In this document: positions 1 through 12,615 of the stretch, one piece after another
How the letters are laid out: every line of letters begins with the position of its first letter
How positions within the stretch are numbered: position 1 is the stretch's first letter
DNA from: Lyophyllum atratum
Lineage: Eukaryota; Basidiomycota; Agaricomycetes; Agaricales; Lyophyllaceae
NCBI GenBank assembly: GCA_014905825.1
Contig: JACGCN010000006.1
Span: forward strand, 1,736,001 to 1,800,000
Direction of reading: 5' to 3'
DNA length: 64,000 nt
The notes under the pieces: generated by a model
What the model saw: only the letters and a program-made list of their open reading frames with translations
The model's database searches: none
Told to the model about the DNA's origin: nothing
Program-made: the position numbers and the translations under genes

Positions 1-77
1 ACGAGTACCGTCCACTCGGACAAAGGCAGATGTGATCCGTCGTGTATTATGTAATCCAGAGACCCTCACCAAGGACC

Positions 78-844
78 ATGACCATCCATAGTCTGTACAT
101 TTATGACAGGCATGTTGAATCTATGTCTGTACGTTGCAGGATGGTCTATTTAACGATGTATCGAATATAGACACTGCATATGTATCTACTATCAGGACTG
201 GCACCGGACAAGACGCCCAAAGCCTGCAGTTGAAGGAGGGATCTTACCTGCCGTATCACAAGCCGTAGCCCCACCCAGCACTGTGGCAAGTGCATCTGGA
301 CATGCCTCTGGCTTTACCAGCCCTCGCGACACTCTCTCTTCTGGAACAGGCATCGTTGTTGCCGTGAATGATATGTTGGCGCAATCACCCGTGACACCTC
401 TCCTGCAAACTCCAGCGCCACCTGTCGCCCTGTCAACTACTGGTCTAGCATTCGACGAAGAAGTCAAACTAGTTTATGGCGTGATATTATCCTTGCGCAA
501 TATGATCAAGAAACTTTCTGGGAGGTACGAGCTAGTCGATTTCTGAAGTCACACGCATTTTTGGATATTTTGCACGCAGGGATGAACAGTTTGTGAATTA
601 CCGGACGTCAGCCTACAAACTGCACCTCTACGAAACACCATCGGGCTATAAATTCGTAATGCTCAGTGATCCCGGTACCGATTCCCTTCGCTTCGTCCTG
701 CGACAAATTTATGTCGGTCCTTTCCTTGAATACGTTGTCCGCAATCCGCTCGTCAAGATGGACTCTCGGGAGTATGGTATCGATAACGAGTATTTCCGTG
801 CAAGCGTCGATAGACTTGTTAGAGGCCTGTCTGTTTTCCCATAG
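78..844 (+). CDS. BET5: TRAPP complex subunit BET5/TRAPPC1
   Basis: Small longin-fold core subunit of TRAPP, the tethering complex and Rab/Ypt1 exchange factor of ER-Golgi traffic. Three exons (78-109, 171-524, 580-844) sum to 651 nt, 216 aa. The N-terminus MTIHSLYIYDR joins to HCICIYYQDWHR. The C-terminal half carries the family core (TSAYKLHLYETPSGYKF, LRQIYVGPFLEYVVRNPL). A Ser/Pro/Ala-rich insertion of about 70 residues sits between the first hairpin and the helix starting DEEVKLVYG, so the protein is longer than the roughly 145-aa animal protein. Intron 1 fits the protein only if it begins with GC (see findings). The gene is complete and convergent with FUN30, whose stop lies 115 nt away. 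Confidence 0.93.
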
Positions 845-958
845 CCTGTATACTATAATGCTACATACAGTTCATCAAACGAACTGACAAGGATGTTAAG
901 TCTAGAATAAGTTGACTCCAAAATCATATGTCCATCTCCAGGAAACCAAAAACTGCCT

Positions 959-3900
959 CTATGTTGAGTCTTCCGAGCCTGTCCTCCCTTGCTGCTTCTC
1001 AAATTGTTGTCGGAGCACATTCATCAACGAGGTCTTCATCTCTCGCTCGGGGGCACTCTCTTCCTTCTCCGTATCTCCTGCAACAGCTTCATCGAGTGCC
1101 AATTTCGTCTCTCCAAGCTTAAGCATGTCCTCCTCAATTGTACCGCGTGAAATAAGCTTGACCACCTCCACATCGCGTTTTTGTCCAATCCGGTATGCGC
1201 GATCCTGTGCCTGTCGGTCATTGTGTGGATTGAAATCCTGATCGAACCTATGGCAGAATGGTCTGAACGCATTGTGATATTGTTAGGAGGGGAGAGCGTA
1301 CATGATCACAACTGACGCTGCAGTCAGGTTGATTCCCATCCCCCCTGCTTTAGTTGACAGGAGGAAGACTGGTATCGACTGATCCTCAGTGAACTCATCT
1401 ACCAGCGTCTGGCGTACATCCACGGGTGTGTTGCCTGTCAATATCAAATAGTTTATAGAGTCATGTTTCAGAATCGCCTGAAGTATGTCCAGAATCTGCG
1501 TAAACTGTGGAACACGATTTAGCCTATGTAAGTGCATCGACGCAGGAACGCGAGTTAACGAACCTGAGAAAAAACAAGGACCTTCCTCCCCTCCTGGCGA
1601 TAGTTGGCGAGGAGTTTCATAAGGACTTGTACTTTTCCCGCGTCGAGATAGCAGTTTTCATCTTGGAGATACTTGCGCGTCGACTGAGAGGGAGAGAGAA
1701 AAAAGTTCTGTCAAAACAATCCAGAAGTGGGGACAAACTAGAAGACCGACTTTGTAAGTCGCGCAAAATATTTGAAGTTCTGCATCGGTCATGACTGACA
1801 TATCCTCTTTGACGAGGTCAAAAAGTGCCCCACGCTTCTTGAAATCGGGTTCCTTGAGCAATTGTTTTGTTATCCCCGACAATCTCGCATCCGTAAAGAG
1901 GGTACGGAAAAGCATAGGATGCGAAGCCGCCTTGCGTAAATCCATAAGAACATTGGAGCTGTTCTCGAGATACATCTTATCCTTAGGTCGCCCATTTGTT
2001 CGAAGTTTTTTCTTCGCTGGTTCAGAGCGTCCTTTGGTCGAGGACACTTCTGTATCGTTAGCAGCAGTCTCGTCGAGGACTGTCTTCCTCGAACGCTGAA
2101 GGGCATCTCTATAGATGGATTGCTGAAGTTCTGTCATAATGCACCATTCGATTCGCTCCGTCTTCTTGGGGAGATCTTTGAGCACCTAACAAGCGACCTT
2201 CAGTAAAGGTGGTGCTGTAAAGGGACCGTAAACGTTACCTGATCTTTCCGTCGACGCAGAACAAACGGAGTCATCATTTTCTTCGCCCTGGAGACACGTT
2301 CCTGAGCCAGTAAAGAAACTTTCGAATCCCCTTTGACCTTGAAGATAGCTCGTAATGAGTGTATTGACTCAGCAAAGTGGTGGGGCAGGATGAAATTCAT
2401 CAATGACTGGATTTGGGATGAATGAGCTTCTCGTCAGCCACAAACTTACCGACGTACCACGAGCTCCTGCAAGTTGTTTTGCAAGGGGGTTCCAGTCAAA
2501 AGCAATCGCCATTTGGAGCCGAACTTCAGCAAAGACTGATAGCGTTGCGACTGGAAGTTTTTCAAAACGTGTCCTTCATCATAAACACAGGACTAGGACC
2601 CGTCGTCAGTGAGCTATAGCCACTACAGCCATTATGGCGGCACTCACATCCCAGTCAATACGTCGAAAGAATTTTCGATCGCGATCATCTCCTTGGGCCA
2701 AGTTGTAAGTTGTGATGAGGACTTCCCAACCTTCATCATTCGCACTCCTACACCGTTGCGAATCAATAAGGGTTTGTCTGAGCTCGATTCGTTCCCCCTT
2801 TCCAGCGTAATATGTCTGAACAGCGATTGAAGGCGCGAATCGGGCGAATTCACGACACCAATTCTCCAGTGTCGAAGAACTATAACAAGGTATTAGACTT
2901 CATATTAGGCATGGAAGGCATTACACTTACGGTACAACAATGAGATGCGGCCCCTTATTTCCTTTTTCCTTGAGGTAAGCCAAGAAGCTTATCACTTGGA
3001 TGGTTTTTCCGAGACCTGATCATTGCGGACGATGAGCGCAGAGCCAAGATGGTTCACGTTAAACTATACGCGCCCATTTCATCAGCCAAGATACAGCTTA
3101 GCTTGCTTCGATAGAGCAGGTGGAGCCAATTTACACCAAGTAATTGGTACTCTTTTAGTTCCACAGTCTTAGCGAGCAAAGATGGCTGGGTAACCAAGTA
3201 GTCGGCTGACTTCTGGCTCTTCACGGACTCGAGAGCTACCAGGCTAAGAGCCCCATCATCCGCATTGCTTATCGTAGAAGGCATAGTGCAGTCTTCGCTT
3301 GCCTTCCCTTTCCATTGGGCTGGTGTGGTTGTCCACGTCGCGATCGCAGCCCGGAGAGTCGCGCCTATCTGTTCACAATCTTCAAGGATGTTATCGACGA
3401 CGGCGTATTCTTCAAAGATGTTTTGACACTCTTCAAACATCCGAGGACTAATTCCAGCGGGCCCAGCTTTCTTCTTACCCTGGCCTAACTTGGTATTCAA
3501 GTCGTCAATTGACTCATATGGTCGCAATTGGAAGATAGTTGCGGCCTGTTCACGTGTACAGCCTATATTTTGATAAGAAAGATTGTATACAAAGAACGGC
3601 AAGTAGATACTTACCTGTCAATTCTTGAAGGGCATCAGCGCTTGTGGTGTTAAAGTATTCCAGTGCACGGATTTCTTTCGCGTTCTCTTGGCGCCCGCGT
3701 TTACCCTGCATATCATCATCGTCGCTCTCCGTAAGGTTCCCTTCCGAGTCAGATTCCACAACCATTTTCTTGATCCGCGTTCTACGAGGCATCGCGATGG
3801 GAGTTTCGGGGGATGTAGGAGTCTCAGCCGTCAGATCAACCACCCGCTTAACAGGCGGCGTTGAGACGCTATGCGGTTTGACCTCGAGTACGGGACGGTT

Positions 3901-4958
3901 CGCGTAAATGAGAGATTTCTTTCCCTTCTCCCTCGCCGCGACTTTCTGTGCCTTGTTAGCCTCCTCGATTTCTCTGACCCGTCCGATAGCATCCTTATCT
4001 GATCTTGCTGCTGCGGGCGACGACGGAGCGACCCAGAGAGGATCGGACAGCAGCTCCGTAGCTTTCTTCACGTCCCCTCTGGCAAGCACCCACGCGGCCT
4101 GGACGCGACCAGGGGACTCCATCGGCATGGTAAGTTTGAAGCGAATGAACTTAGGATCAGAGATAGGATCTAGGATCGTGGAAGTATCGGGCGACGGTGA
4201 TCGACCCCTCATGATGCGTGGCTTCGAAGGACCAGCGAGGATCTTGCTGATGTCCGGCAGAGAGTCGTCTGAGGATGTGGAATGATTGTCCACAGTATGC
4301 GTCAATATGCGACGTCTCTGGCTGGGACGCTGGACGTCAGGCGAAGGAGGTGAGGTCACGACATCGGACGCGTCGCGGGTGGAACCAAGATTTATACGTT
4401 TGCGGGCACGGCCCCCTTCCTCCATGCCTCCTACGAGATCACTATCCCCATCCCAAGGTCGTCGTAAAGACGCGTGATTATGGCTTCCAGTGGATATGAA
4501 GCCGCTAGGAGCGCTCAGCGGGTCTTCGCTCATTCGATGGTGTTGTCCCCAAGCATGTGAGGGATTGGCACTGAGACTATATGCCACGTCATTCCCATGA
4601 TAATCGCTGCGTGGTTGGTAGAGATTGTGGTTACCCTCAGAGGTGAGTGGGCTAGAGCTTGGGACAAGGATTGTTCCGTTGGACGTTGGTGTGCTGGGAA
4701 AGAACCTTGAAGCAACAGTGGCATCTCGTGATTGTGCAGGTGGAGCGTAGGGTAATGCTACGGTTCCATAGCCTGAGGAGGAGGAGGCTGTAGAGTGAAT
4801 TGAGGAACTTGAATTCTGTTGCCGACTGAATCTGAGCTGCTCAAGTGCGGTTTTCTGGTGGAAGCAAAGAACACCGATACACTTGAGAAATCAAGTTGAA
4901 CCGTTATTGCAAGTACACTGACCTTGTTATTAGCTATAGCTTCGGCACTGGGCTGCAT
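959..4958 (-). CDS. FUN30: SNF2-family chromatin remodeller, Fun30/SMARCAD1 type
   Basis: ATP-dependent nucleosome remodeller. The family acts in heterochromatin maintenance and DNA-end resection. About ten exons. Exon 1 (4958-4923) encodes [12 protein letters not shown]; exon 2 (4854-3615) is a long disordered region with acidic stretches and a CUE-like segment ([19 protein letters not shown]). The helicase core follows: LADEMG|LGKT (motif I, split by an intron), DEGHVLKN (motif II, the DEGH form typical of Fun30/SMARCAD1), [33 protein letters not shown] and [19 protein letters not shown] (motif VI). The protein ends with a charged tail after [17 protein letters not shown] find no frame break. 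Intron 3 appears to start with GC. Confidence 0.93.
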
Positions 4959-6197
4959 TTATGAACGCGAATAACTGCTCAGCAGAGTAGATATGAATGG
5001 TATGCGTCCACAATGTCAAATGGAATTGTGCCTCAAAAGCCCGCGACGGTGGTGGTCACAGTTACAAAGCTTGTTGGAGTTGACTTGTGTCGGAGAGTAA
5101 AATCGCATGCCACCAAAATGTGCATTCTACAAGTTAAATTCTCAGTTGGTCGTTGAAAAAGGGAAAGAAGAAGGGTGGACAGGCGTGGACATGGACATCG
5201 CGATGAGAGACGAAGGGACGGGTAATATGCACATGAACAATATGATATTGAAGGATTAAAGGATTAGAGCGGTGGTATACATTGCTTGCTACTAGCTATG
5301 TGGTCCTTGAGTAATCAAAACTACTGAAGCTGTTGCTATTATGTAGCGCGGAAGCACTCGGAGTATGATATACCAAGATGCAGGCTTCGTACTGTTGGAT
5401 GGAAAACAAGCTGATCGGACATTCGAGATGTACCTCAACAGGCACAGGGCGTGCAAGCAAGTACGCCGTAGGGAAAGGCCATGAGAACCCAAGCTACAGT
5501 CTCCAGGACGCTCAAGTGACCTCCATGGAACAGAACCAATACAGCTCGCAGGAGATGTAGCTGTATGATGCGCCTTCGATATACCAAGTACCGATAGCAC
5601 GAGTATCATCGGTAGTATAGATAATGAAATTGAAGAAAGGAACTAGTCTAGATTGGATGAGTGTGCGGATTATAAGGGCAAGGAAAATGACGCACATCGA
5701 AGAGTCGCTTTGAGACAATTGCAAATGTAGCGGGTTCAGAAACCTGCATTATAGTCTGGAGTGTTGGTGCACGTTCAGAGCTACATCAACATTCCAGGTT
5801 TGAACAGAAGCGAGGATCGTGGCAGAACGGCTCAATCGGGTTTACTAGTATGCAGGGAATAGGCGGGCATAAGACGTTCCTGTTGATATGAGCATAATAC
5901 TACCAATCTGATAAAGAGAGGGGAAATGTTGACTGAAATCTCTCCTACAACACATGAATGATGGGAAAGGGTCACAATCACAGACCCACTGAATTCTCGC
6001 TCGAGGAAGGGTATGTAGTGGATGGAAGTCAAGAGTGGGGAGAACAGAAGAGTCACACTTCCTGTTTGTGACAACTGACAGTCACTTGAGGAGCTGCGGA
6101 TGTGGCACGTGCCGTCGCTGCGTGCCTGAGCCTCAGGTTGCAGTTGAGTGTTGCACGGCCTCCAAGTCTCAACGCCTTACCCGTTCCTCCTCGTACC
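4959..6197. other. Intergenic, shared 5' region of FUN30 and carrier gene
   Basis: About 1.24 kb between two divergently transcribed genes. The open frames here are short, lack recognisable motifs and do not splice into anything I know. It presumably holds both promoters and 5' UTRs, but I cannot point to a specific element. Confidence 0.5.
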
Positions 6198-7436
6198 ATG
6201 CGATTCACTGAGATCCTGTTTCTCATACCGACTTTGGCGCTCAGCCTGGCCATAATTGTACCTCTAACAGGTGTACTTGTGCGCTTCAGGGCGAATTACA
6301 ATCCCAAAGCCCTTCGGCTAGACCCCGAGGGTGGGGCGCAAGCCCATACAGGTCCCGTTATCCACTCATTTTTCGGTATGATGACCAGGGTCTACACGAT
6401 TGAGGTATGTCTTCAATTGAATAAACTGACTATGGAGGACAGCTATCAAATGATTCTCAACCTCATTGCAGGGTTGGGCTGGGTTGTACAAGGGGTTGAG
6501 TAAGTTTATCTTTACGGTACAATGTTACTGCAACTGACGACGTTATATGCAGTGCCGACATTGTTGAGCACCGTCATCGTCACTTTGCTTATTCTCACAT
6601 TCCTCGATGCGCCGACTACACGACATGGTGCTTACCGAGCACCAGAGGCGGGAATACTGGTTCGTGAATAAGTACAACACTTTAAATCGCTAATCCTATC
6701 CGTGCAGGGAACGCTTGTGTATAGTCTTGGTATGATGTTGATATCATTACCCACTGCGATTTTAACCTATCGGTGTGCATAATTGATATTTTTCATTGGC
6801 AAAATCTCAACTCTTTTCATTGACAGATCGATTACCACACCACATAAACTGCCATACCTACAGCTCATGCACAATTTGCGCATTCTGTTGACGCCTACGG
6901 AACGCCGGCGTCCTTGGATACTTTACCTAACACCTGGGTTGCTCGCAGCCGAGGTTTTGCACATTGCTATGGTTGTTCTTTTTCTTGGACCTCTACGACG
7001 ACTCCTGGTCCCTGAACTCTCACCAAATTCGGAAAAAAGGATCAGCGACATCTCAATTGTCAAATTGTCGATATACCTTGTCCTAGTTATCCTCAGCACT
7101 GCCATCCTGACGCCCTTGGAAGTCATCGCGACAAGACTAGCCATACAACGCAACCACGCTTCTTCAGAATACAACTCGGTGTCTCAAGAAGTCGATGGTG
7201 ATGCGGAAGAAACAGCAGAGTTTTCAGGTGCTGAAGAAGATGTCATCGGGTCAGTTCCTTTCTTCATCTCCAGTTTCAGACCTCATGTTGTTCTGGGCAG
7301 GCTGAGAAGTGAGGCCGATCCATATCTAGGACTAGTTGATTGCGCAAAGAGAATTATTGATGAAGAGGGGTGGGTGTCCTTGTATCGTGCATGGTGGATT
7401 ACGCTGCTTGGTGGGGTGGGGAGTGCTTTCGCGTAG
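6198..7436 (+). CDS. Divergent mitochondrial carrier (SLC25-like) protein
   Basis: Six exons (6198-6404, 6472-6499, 6553-6659, 6708-6772, 6827-7249, 7301-7436) sum to 966 nt, 321 aa. The N-terminus MRFTEILFLIPTLALSLAII is a membrane helix. Two carrier-type repeats are visible. The first ends EGWAGLYKGLMPTLLST. The last has PLEVIATRLAIQ, a fair match to PxExxxxR, and ends EEGWVSLYRAWWITLLGG. The first Px[DE]xx[KR] motif is eroded (PLTGVLVRFR) and no clean middle repeat can be recognised. Degenerate carriers of this sort include Ugo1/SLC25A46, which act in outer-membrane dynamics rather than transport. That link is only a possibility. The last intron (51 nt) has no stop and keeps frame, so retention would add 17 residues. 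Confidence 0.75.
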
Positions 7437-9684
7437 GACAGATGGCCAACCAGTCGAGGAAATACACCACCATCCATGTTACCTACGATATGAAAACCTT
7501 AGCGTGTATAATGGACCCTTAATGATATTGTGAACATCCGATTTTTCAGGACAAATTGCAAGTACTAACAACCGCCTCTACCCCAAGCAAGATCTCTAAA
7601 TCAAATATGAATCTGTAATCCCCCTGAGCCTGAGGTCCATGCTGAATGCTATCCCCGGTCGCCTCGACATTGATGATGGTGAGACGGGAATTTGGGCAGC
7701 GTGATGCGAAAGCGAATGGTAACATCAGGCCCGACCCCTGCACAATCTTCCAAAAAGAAAGTTGATATAATCTGGGTGATGTGGTGGCCGATTGTGCGAT
7801 CGCAGGCCTCTCTCAACCCCACCTGTGTGAAGGTCATATACCGAGTACTTCAAGTCAGCTCCAAGTCTCAAGATCAGATCAGAAGACTTCGTTCCGCCGG
7901 CCTAACCACACACGTCCCTTAGGGATGCTCGGTTAGTGGCAAATGCCGCAGGCATTTTTCAATGACACCCTGACATTGACCATATGAGCAAGGTTCCAGG
8001 GGCGGTCAGGATGGGGTTGATATGGATAGGTATCAACCCCGGAGAAGTACGATAAATTCCGGATTCGGACGCCGCGGTTCCCAGTATTATTAGATGCCCT
8101 GGTGCTCGAATGTCAGGAAACTGACCAATGATCAACGACAAAGTGTCAGTATAGGTCAGGCACTCGAATGGCAATGAGAATTACAAACGTTAGCATTTGG
8201 TTGTGTCCTTGGCGGAAGCGCTGCGAAACCCCTCGTATAGTGAACACAACAAGCCAGACCGAGAAGTCTTGTTCGACGAGTCAATTCACGTTGCCCCCGA
8301 AGTCGTGACCTGCAAGCTGGATATGGACATCTTTATGGGATCCTTCACATCGAGCGGATCCTTGCGCATGTTCTGAAACAGAATTATACGAGAGGAACGG
8401 AGAATTATTAGCTCCCGCGTGGAGCTAGATCTGAGGTCGAGGTGTAGTAGGTTGATAAGGTGGTCGATCGTTCTAACTTGAGAGATGAGTGCTTCGTTGA
8501 ATGTAGATGGGCGAGAAATTAAGTCCTGAGGGTGGCTTTCAAGATATGATCTTCATTGGCACGAGAAGTCGAAAGTATCAGCTCAGGGGAAAACCAACAT
8601 TTGCAGCTCCTTGAAAATAAAAGGTCGTCAGTCCCTTGGTAGCCTTACCCTGTCTTTACAAACTAATATTCCGAGGAACAATGTTTGATGTCGGTTTATC
8701 TCAAGATGTGTACAACTTGAAGGCAACGTTGAGCGCATCAGAAATACAAACCGAAACATACGCACTGGGATTAGATGTAGAAATCTCCTGTCAGAGTGAA
8801 TGAGACTCAGATACATGGTACTGCACTGGAAATAAGACCAGTTGCCGACAGCCACGATCATTTGAAGTTACCAGTGCAGTATAGTCACCAGTGCAGTATA
8901 AGCCCACGAAAGAGGACCAGCGTAAGAATTAGGATGGATGTGAATGTGCTCAGGCTACTACCCCTTGAGCACGACCTTGCTGACAACGCTAGAAATAGTT
9001 TCGCGGTGTTGAAGCATGACGTATCATGGCAAGAAGGAAGGGGAACTCGCCAATTAAAGAGCTAAGATCATTTTTGGCAAGACTGAGGCACACTCGTGAG
9101 GTCGAGGCAGCTCATCCTGATACCTCGGCTTTTACGCGCATCGCCACGAGGATCAGCCCCGTGAGGAGGCTTGCTTTCATTTGTTCCATTTGTTACGGTC
9201 TCTTTGAGGTTGGCAATGGTTCCCAACTTCCGACGCACAAACTGGGTAGTGACGCTTGTGAGTAAACCGGCATTCTGCACTGCCAATATCTGCGATGCTG
9301 ATGTGGCTTTTCGGATCCAGGTTCACTTGACACACTTCTTTCAACTTGGGCACTGATTGGTTTTGGACGAAAACGATCTTGTCATAATAATGATGATCCA
9401 GCTCACATGGGCTTCTCACGTTCGCGATACTCGTTCTCATTCGGCCATCCCGACATGATGGAAAGTTGCACACTCTCAAATTTCCCTCGGCTGTCTGCCC
9501 TGATCGTCTGTATGGGGGTCTTGCCTGGACGCGTTCGATTCGATTGGTGGTAACGCTGTTCGATGGAGGTCCTTCCTTTCCTGTGTCCCGGAGACCGAAC
9601 CCACCCCATTCATACAAATACTATCAGAGATTTCCTGTCAACTGTTCTAACCTACCCATCCAGCGATTTGTCTTTGCCCCCGAC
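7437..9684. other. 2.2-kb gene-poor stretch
   Basis: I could not support any gene here. Open frames on both strands are short, compositionally unremarkable and lack motifs or convincing splice chains. The only structure I can document is a set of three related 11-bp elements at 8819-8898, described separately. The last few hundred bases before 9685 presumably carry the promoter of the Zn2Cys6 gene. An untranslated RNA or a decayed gene cannot be excluded. Confidence 0.5.
8819..8900. repeat. Inverted plus tandem copies of an 11-bp element
   Basis: CCAGTGCAGTA occurs at 8871-8881 and again at 8888-8898, part of a 14-bp direct repeat spaced by 3 bp. Its reverse complement TACTGCACTGG occurs at 8819-8829. 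The inverted copies could pair as an 11-bp stem around a 41-nt loop. Confidence 0.7.
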
Positions 9685-11159
9685 ATGTCTTCCGAAACTT
9701 CGACCAAACTAAAGCGAAATGCCTCCTCCTCCTCCAACCCTCCTGCCTCCAACAGTGATCATCGCAAGAGGTGTGCATAGTATTTCTATCTCATGACCAG
9801 CCGTTCAAAACCTTTCGTCCAAGACGTCGAAATCGCACCACCCAGTCCTGCCTTAATTGCCATACGTCTAAACGAATGGTAGGCCTGAAGACTATATTAT
9901 TTATTGCGACTCGATATTCATGTCAAATTTTAGTGCGACCGAAAGCGCCCCGCGTGTGCGCGTTGTACTCAGCTCGGACTTGTTAGTGACAATCATTGCT
10001 GCTTTGTTGCCCCATGCTAAGCGAGGCTTGTCAGACTGGTCTGTGTGTATATGAGGTCGACGACCCAAGTCAGAGATCTGATTCTCAAGACGAAGGCGCA
10101 CGTCTTCTCAAGCGTGTTGCCGAACTAGAAGGTGTCATCCGCGAGGTAAATTCTTACACAGACTAGTCCAATTATTCGCATGCCGAGCCGAGCCTGCCTT
10201 TACAGCTGAAGAATAAACCGCATCCTCGTTGGTCTCAACCAGGGAGCAGTCCTGTTGACAAGTGGCATTCCCGTCCTCAGCCTAGTGGCGGATCAGATGC
10301 ACTAGACCCCATGTCAGACGCGCCGTCCCCTCAAACATCATCGGATAACGGAGATTCTCCGTACATCGGTCGCGCCTCTATCCGCTCATCGACAACTACT
10401 AGATCGTCCAATGTATACCCCTCCGTTCCTCTTCTCCCAGGGCGCAGATCTTCTTCATCGCATTCGCAGTATTATCCTTCATCACCACAGAGTACACCAT
10501 CACCTTCTCTGATGACACCGACTGAAGAGTACTCCCAGCCACAAATTGCAATCAGTGCTCAGCCGCATGCATCTCCCGACTACGATTTATCGTCTATTTT
10601 TCTTGGGTATACTAGTCTGGCAGGCGCTGACGACTACGCAGTACTGAAAACCGGTCGTGCCGACGAATCTTGCTTTATCAAACAACATGGGGGCCACTGC
10701 GGTTGCCTTCATGAATCTCCCAACTACAACGCTGTCCTCGAGCTGTCAATACGGCTCCGGAAAGCTGCAGACATTCTTGCCCGCTCGCCGAGCCACCATA
10801 TAGGTTCTACCTGTCTTCTGAACCAACGTATCTCGGACCTCGATACATTCACCACGTATGTTTCATCGGTTCCACCTCCGACTTCAATGAGACTAACAGT
10901 GTTTCCGGATAGGAATACGTTAGGAAATATAGTGACCTCGCCGGAAGATTTGCCATTGATAAATCAAGAGAGGTCTCGTCCGAACGCAGCCGTCCTTGCG
11001 TCGAATCAACTCTATGGCCCGAGTCCACGCCGGCCTTCAACCAAAACCGCGCCATCGTTTAATAGCCTGCACTCATGGGATATGATGCCGGCGGCCTCCA
11101 GCCCTGCACTTGCTTGTGACGATTCTTTCATGTCTTGGGAGCCTCCCCGGCGAGTGTAA
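9685..11159 (+). CDS. Zn2Cys6 DNA-binding transcription factor
   Basis: Six exons (9685-9770, 9824-9878, 9934-9981, 10035-10145, 10206-10855, 10913-11159) sum to 1197 nt, 398 aa. The binuclear zinc cluster is complete and split over three exons: C-LN-C-HTSKRM-C-DRKRPA-C-AR-C-TQLGLTGL-C, spacing CX2CX6CX6CX2CX8C. A short heptad-like stretch follows (LLKRVAELEGVIRELK). The rest is Ser/Pro/Thr-rich with no fungal transcription-factor domain that I can see. DNA-binding and nuclear function follow from the cluster; targets are unknown. The stop codon lies inside a perfect donor (GTGTAAGT), so a longer C-terminus through a downstream exon is possible. Confidence 0.82.
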
Positions 11160-12615
11160 GTCGAGTCGAGTAAAAATTTGTATGAATATTTTGGGATTAT
11201 TTATCTAGAGGCTTCCCTTGCTCAATACAATTTCCGTTTTGGACATGCGCTTCACACTTTGGAGACGCTCACGCGTTTAAACGTTGACGCTTGGCTGCCC
11301 AAAGCCCGAGTGCGACAAGGCTTGGAATCCAACTTCTTGATCTCGGGGTCGGAGATGGCAGAGCCTTGGCAAATCAACAATCATGGCGTTCCCGTTCAGC
11401 GCCAAGGGTCTTCGTGCCCAGAGTTCTCTATCGAAGCGAGGAAACGGCGGAGAGTGCATGAACAAAGTTCAATAAACCTGTATCGGATAAGATTTACAAC
11501 AGAAGCTCAAAAATGCGTCAGTAATCCGATCTGAGTAATCGAAGACTTAACCCACCTACACGCTGCAGACGCACAAACCCACGTTATCTGTACAATGTCC
11601 AATGCAAAGCTGACCATCGTGACCAATGATAGTGCGAGGGGCGATCGTAAAAGGGTAATCTCTTCGGGCATCGGTTTTGCCTTCCAAGTGGCAAATGGGG
11701 GCATAGTATACACGAGCTAACACAGGCAATCTGGGAAGAATGTTTCGAGGTAGGGGGTCTTCGTTTGCGCCTTTTGGTGTCTTCGATGACAGATACTTAC
11801 AGGCGCCGATGAACTTCATCCAAAATCATTAGGAACTTCCGTATTCGATGGTATTAGGAAATGGGTGACGGGCTGACTGGAAAATTCTAGCGAGCCGGGC
11901 GATGTTTTTTCAGACCGGGTTAAGCTGAATAACTCCTGCACAAGACACTACGGGGATACGCAGATAGAAGTTATACATTTGACGAAGATAATGAATTTAC
12001 ACTGATGAAAAGCCTTGACAACAAGAAGACCGACAGAGGGCTATGTCATTGACCCCATGCCTTGCTTGCTTCGCTATAATAACGTCGCATAATCCACAAT
12101 CGGTCGAGTGCCTACCACATCTACAGGTGGTCAAGTTCGCGACGTCTCGGAGACATATGGGAAAGCCTTAGCCTATATCTGCGCTCCATAAGCGCGACAT
12201 ACTATCGGTCTTCGGACTAGCAGCACATCTTCAAATGGATTGCACTTGTCAGTTGACGGACGATCCTGGTGAGAGATTGGGAAGACTTACGATAGAGTTA
12301 ATCCAGCCTTTGAGCTCTTGAGATTGATCAGTATCTAGTGTGCCGAGGCAAATCGGATATCGCGAGAATGCTGAACATTCAACGTCCAGTTGGCATGCAT
12401 GGCGCCTGCCTTTATGGCATTGCAGCACGGAGTCGCGACCAGGTCGCGCCGACTCACTCAAACTTGCGACTCCGTGATTACGTAGTAAATAGTGCATTGG
12501 TCAGCATCAGCACAGATTTTGAACCTTCCATTCTCAGTCTGCCAATAACCAGCACCAGTATATCGACGAATCTCTTACAGTTCACCCTAATCTACATCAC
12601 AGCACACGATTCTCG
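11160..12615. other. Intergenic, no supported gene
   Basis: About 1.45 kb between the Zn2Cys6 gene and U2AF1. The first part is its 3' UTR or an alternative last exon: acceptor-like sites occur at about 11208-11212 and 11303, but I could not choose among them. A minus-strand frame at 11556-11819 (87 codons) starts with ATG and contains a good donor, but it has no motif and no convincing acceptor phase. The last part should hold the U2AF1 promoter. Confidence 0.45.

Noticed and set aside
7546..8174. Possible decayed minus-strand gene made of several short frames
   Set aside because: Segments look weakly protein-like but no conserved motif or consistent splice chain could be built.
9177..9617. 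146-codon minus-strand frame upstream of the first Zn2Cys6 gene
   Set aside because: No motif, odd composition and position in the promoter region; likely chance.
11556..11819. 87-codon minus-strand frame with a good internal donor
   Set aside because: I could not find an acceptor giving a recognisable protein; left as intergenic.
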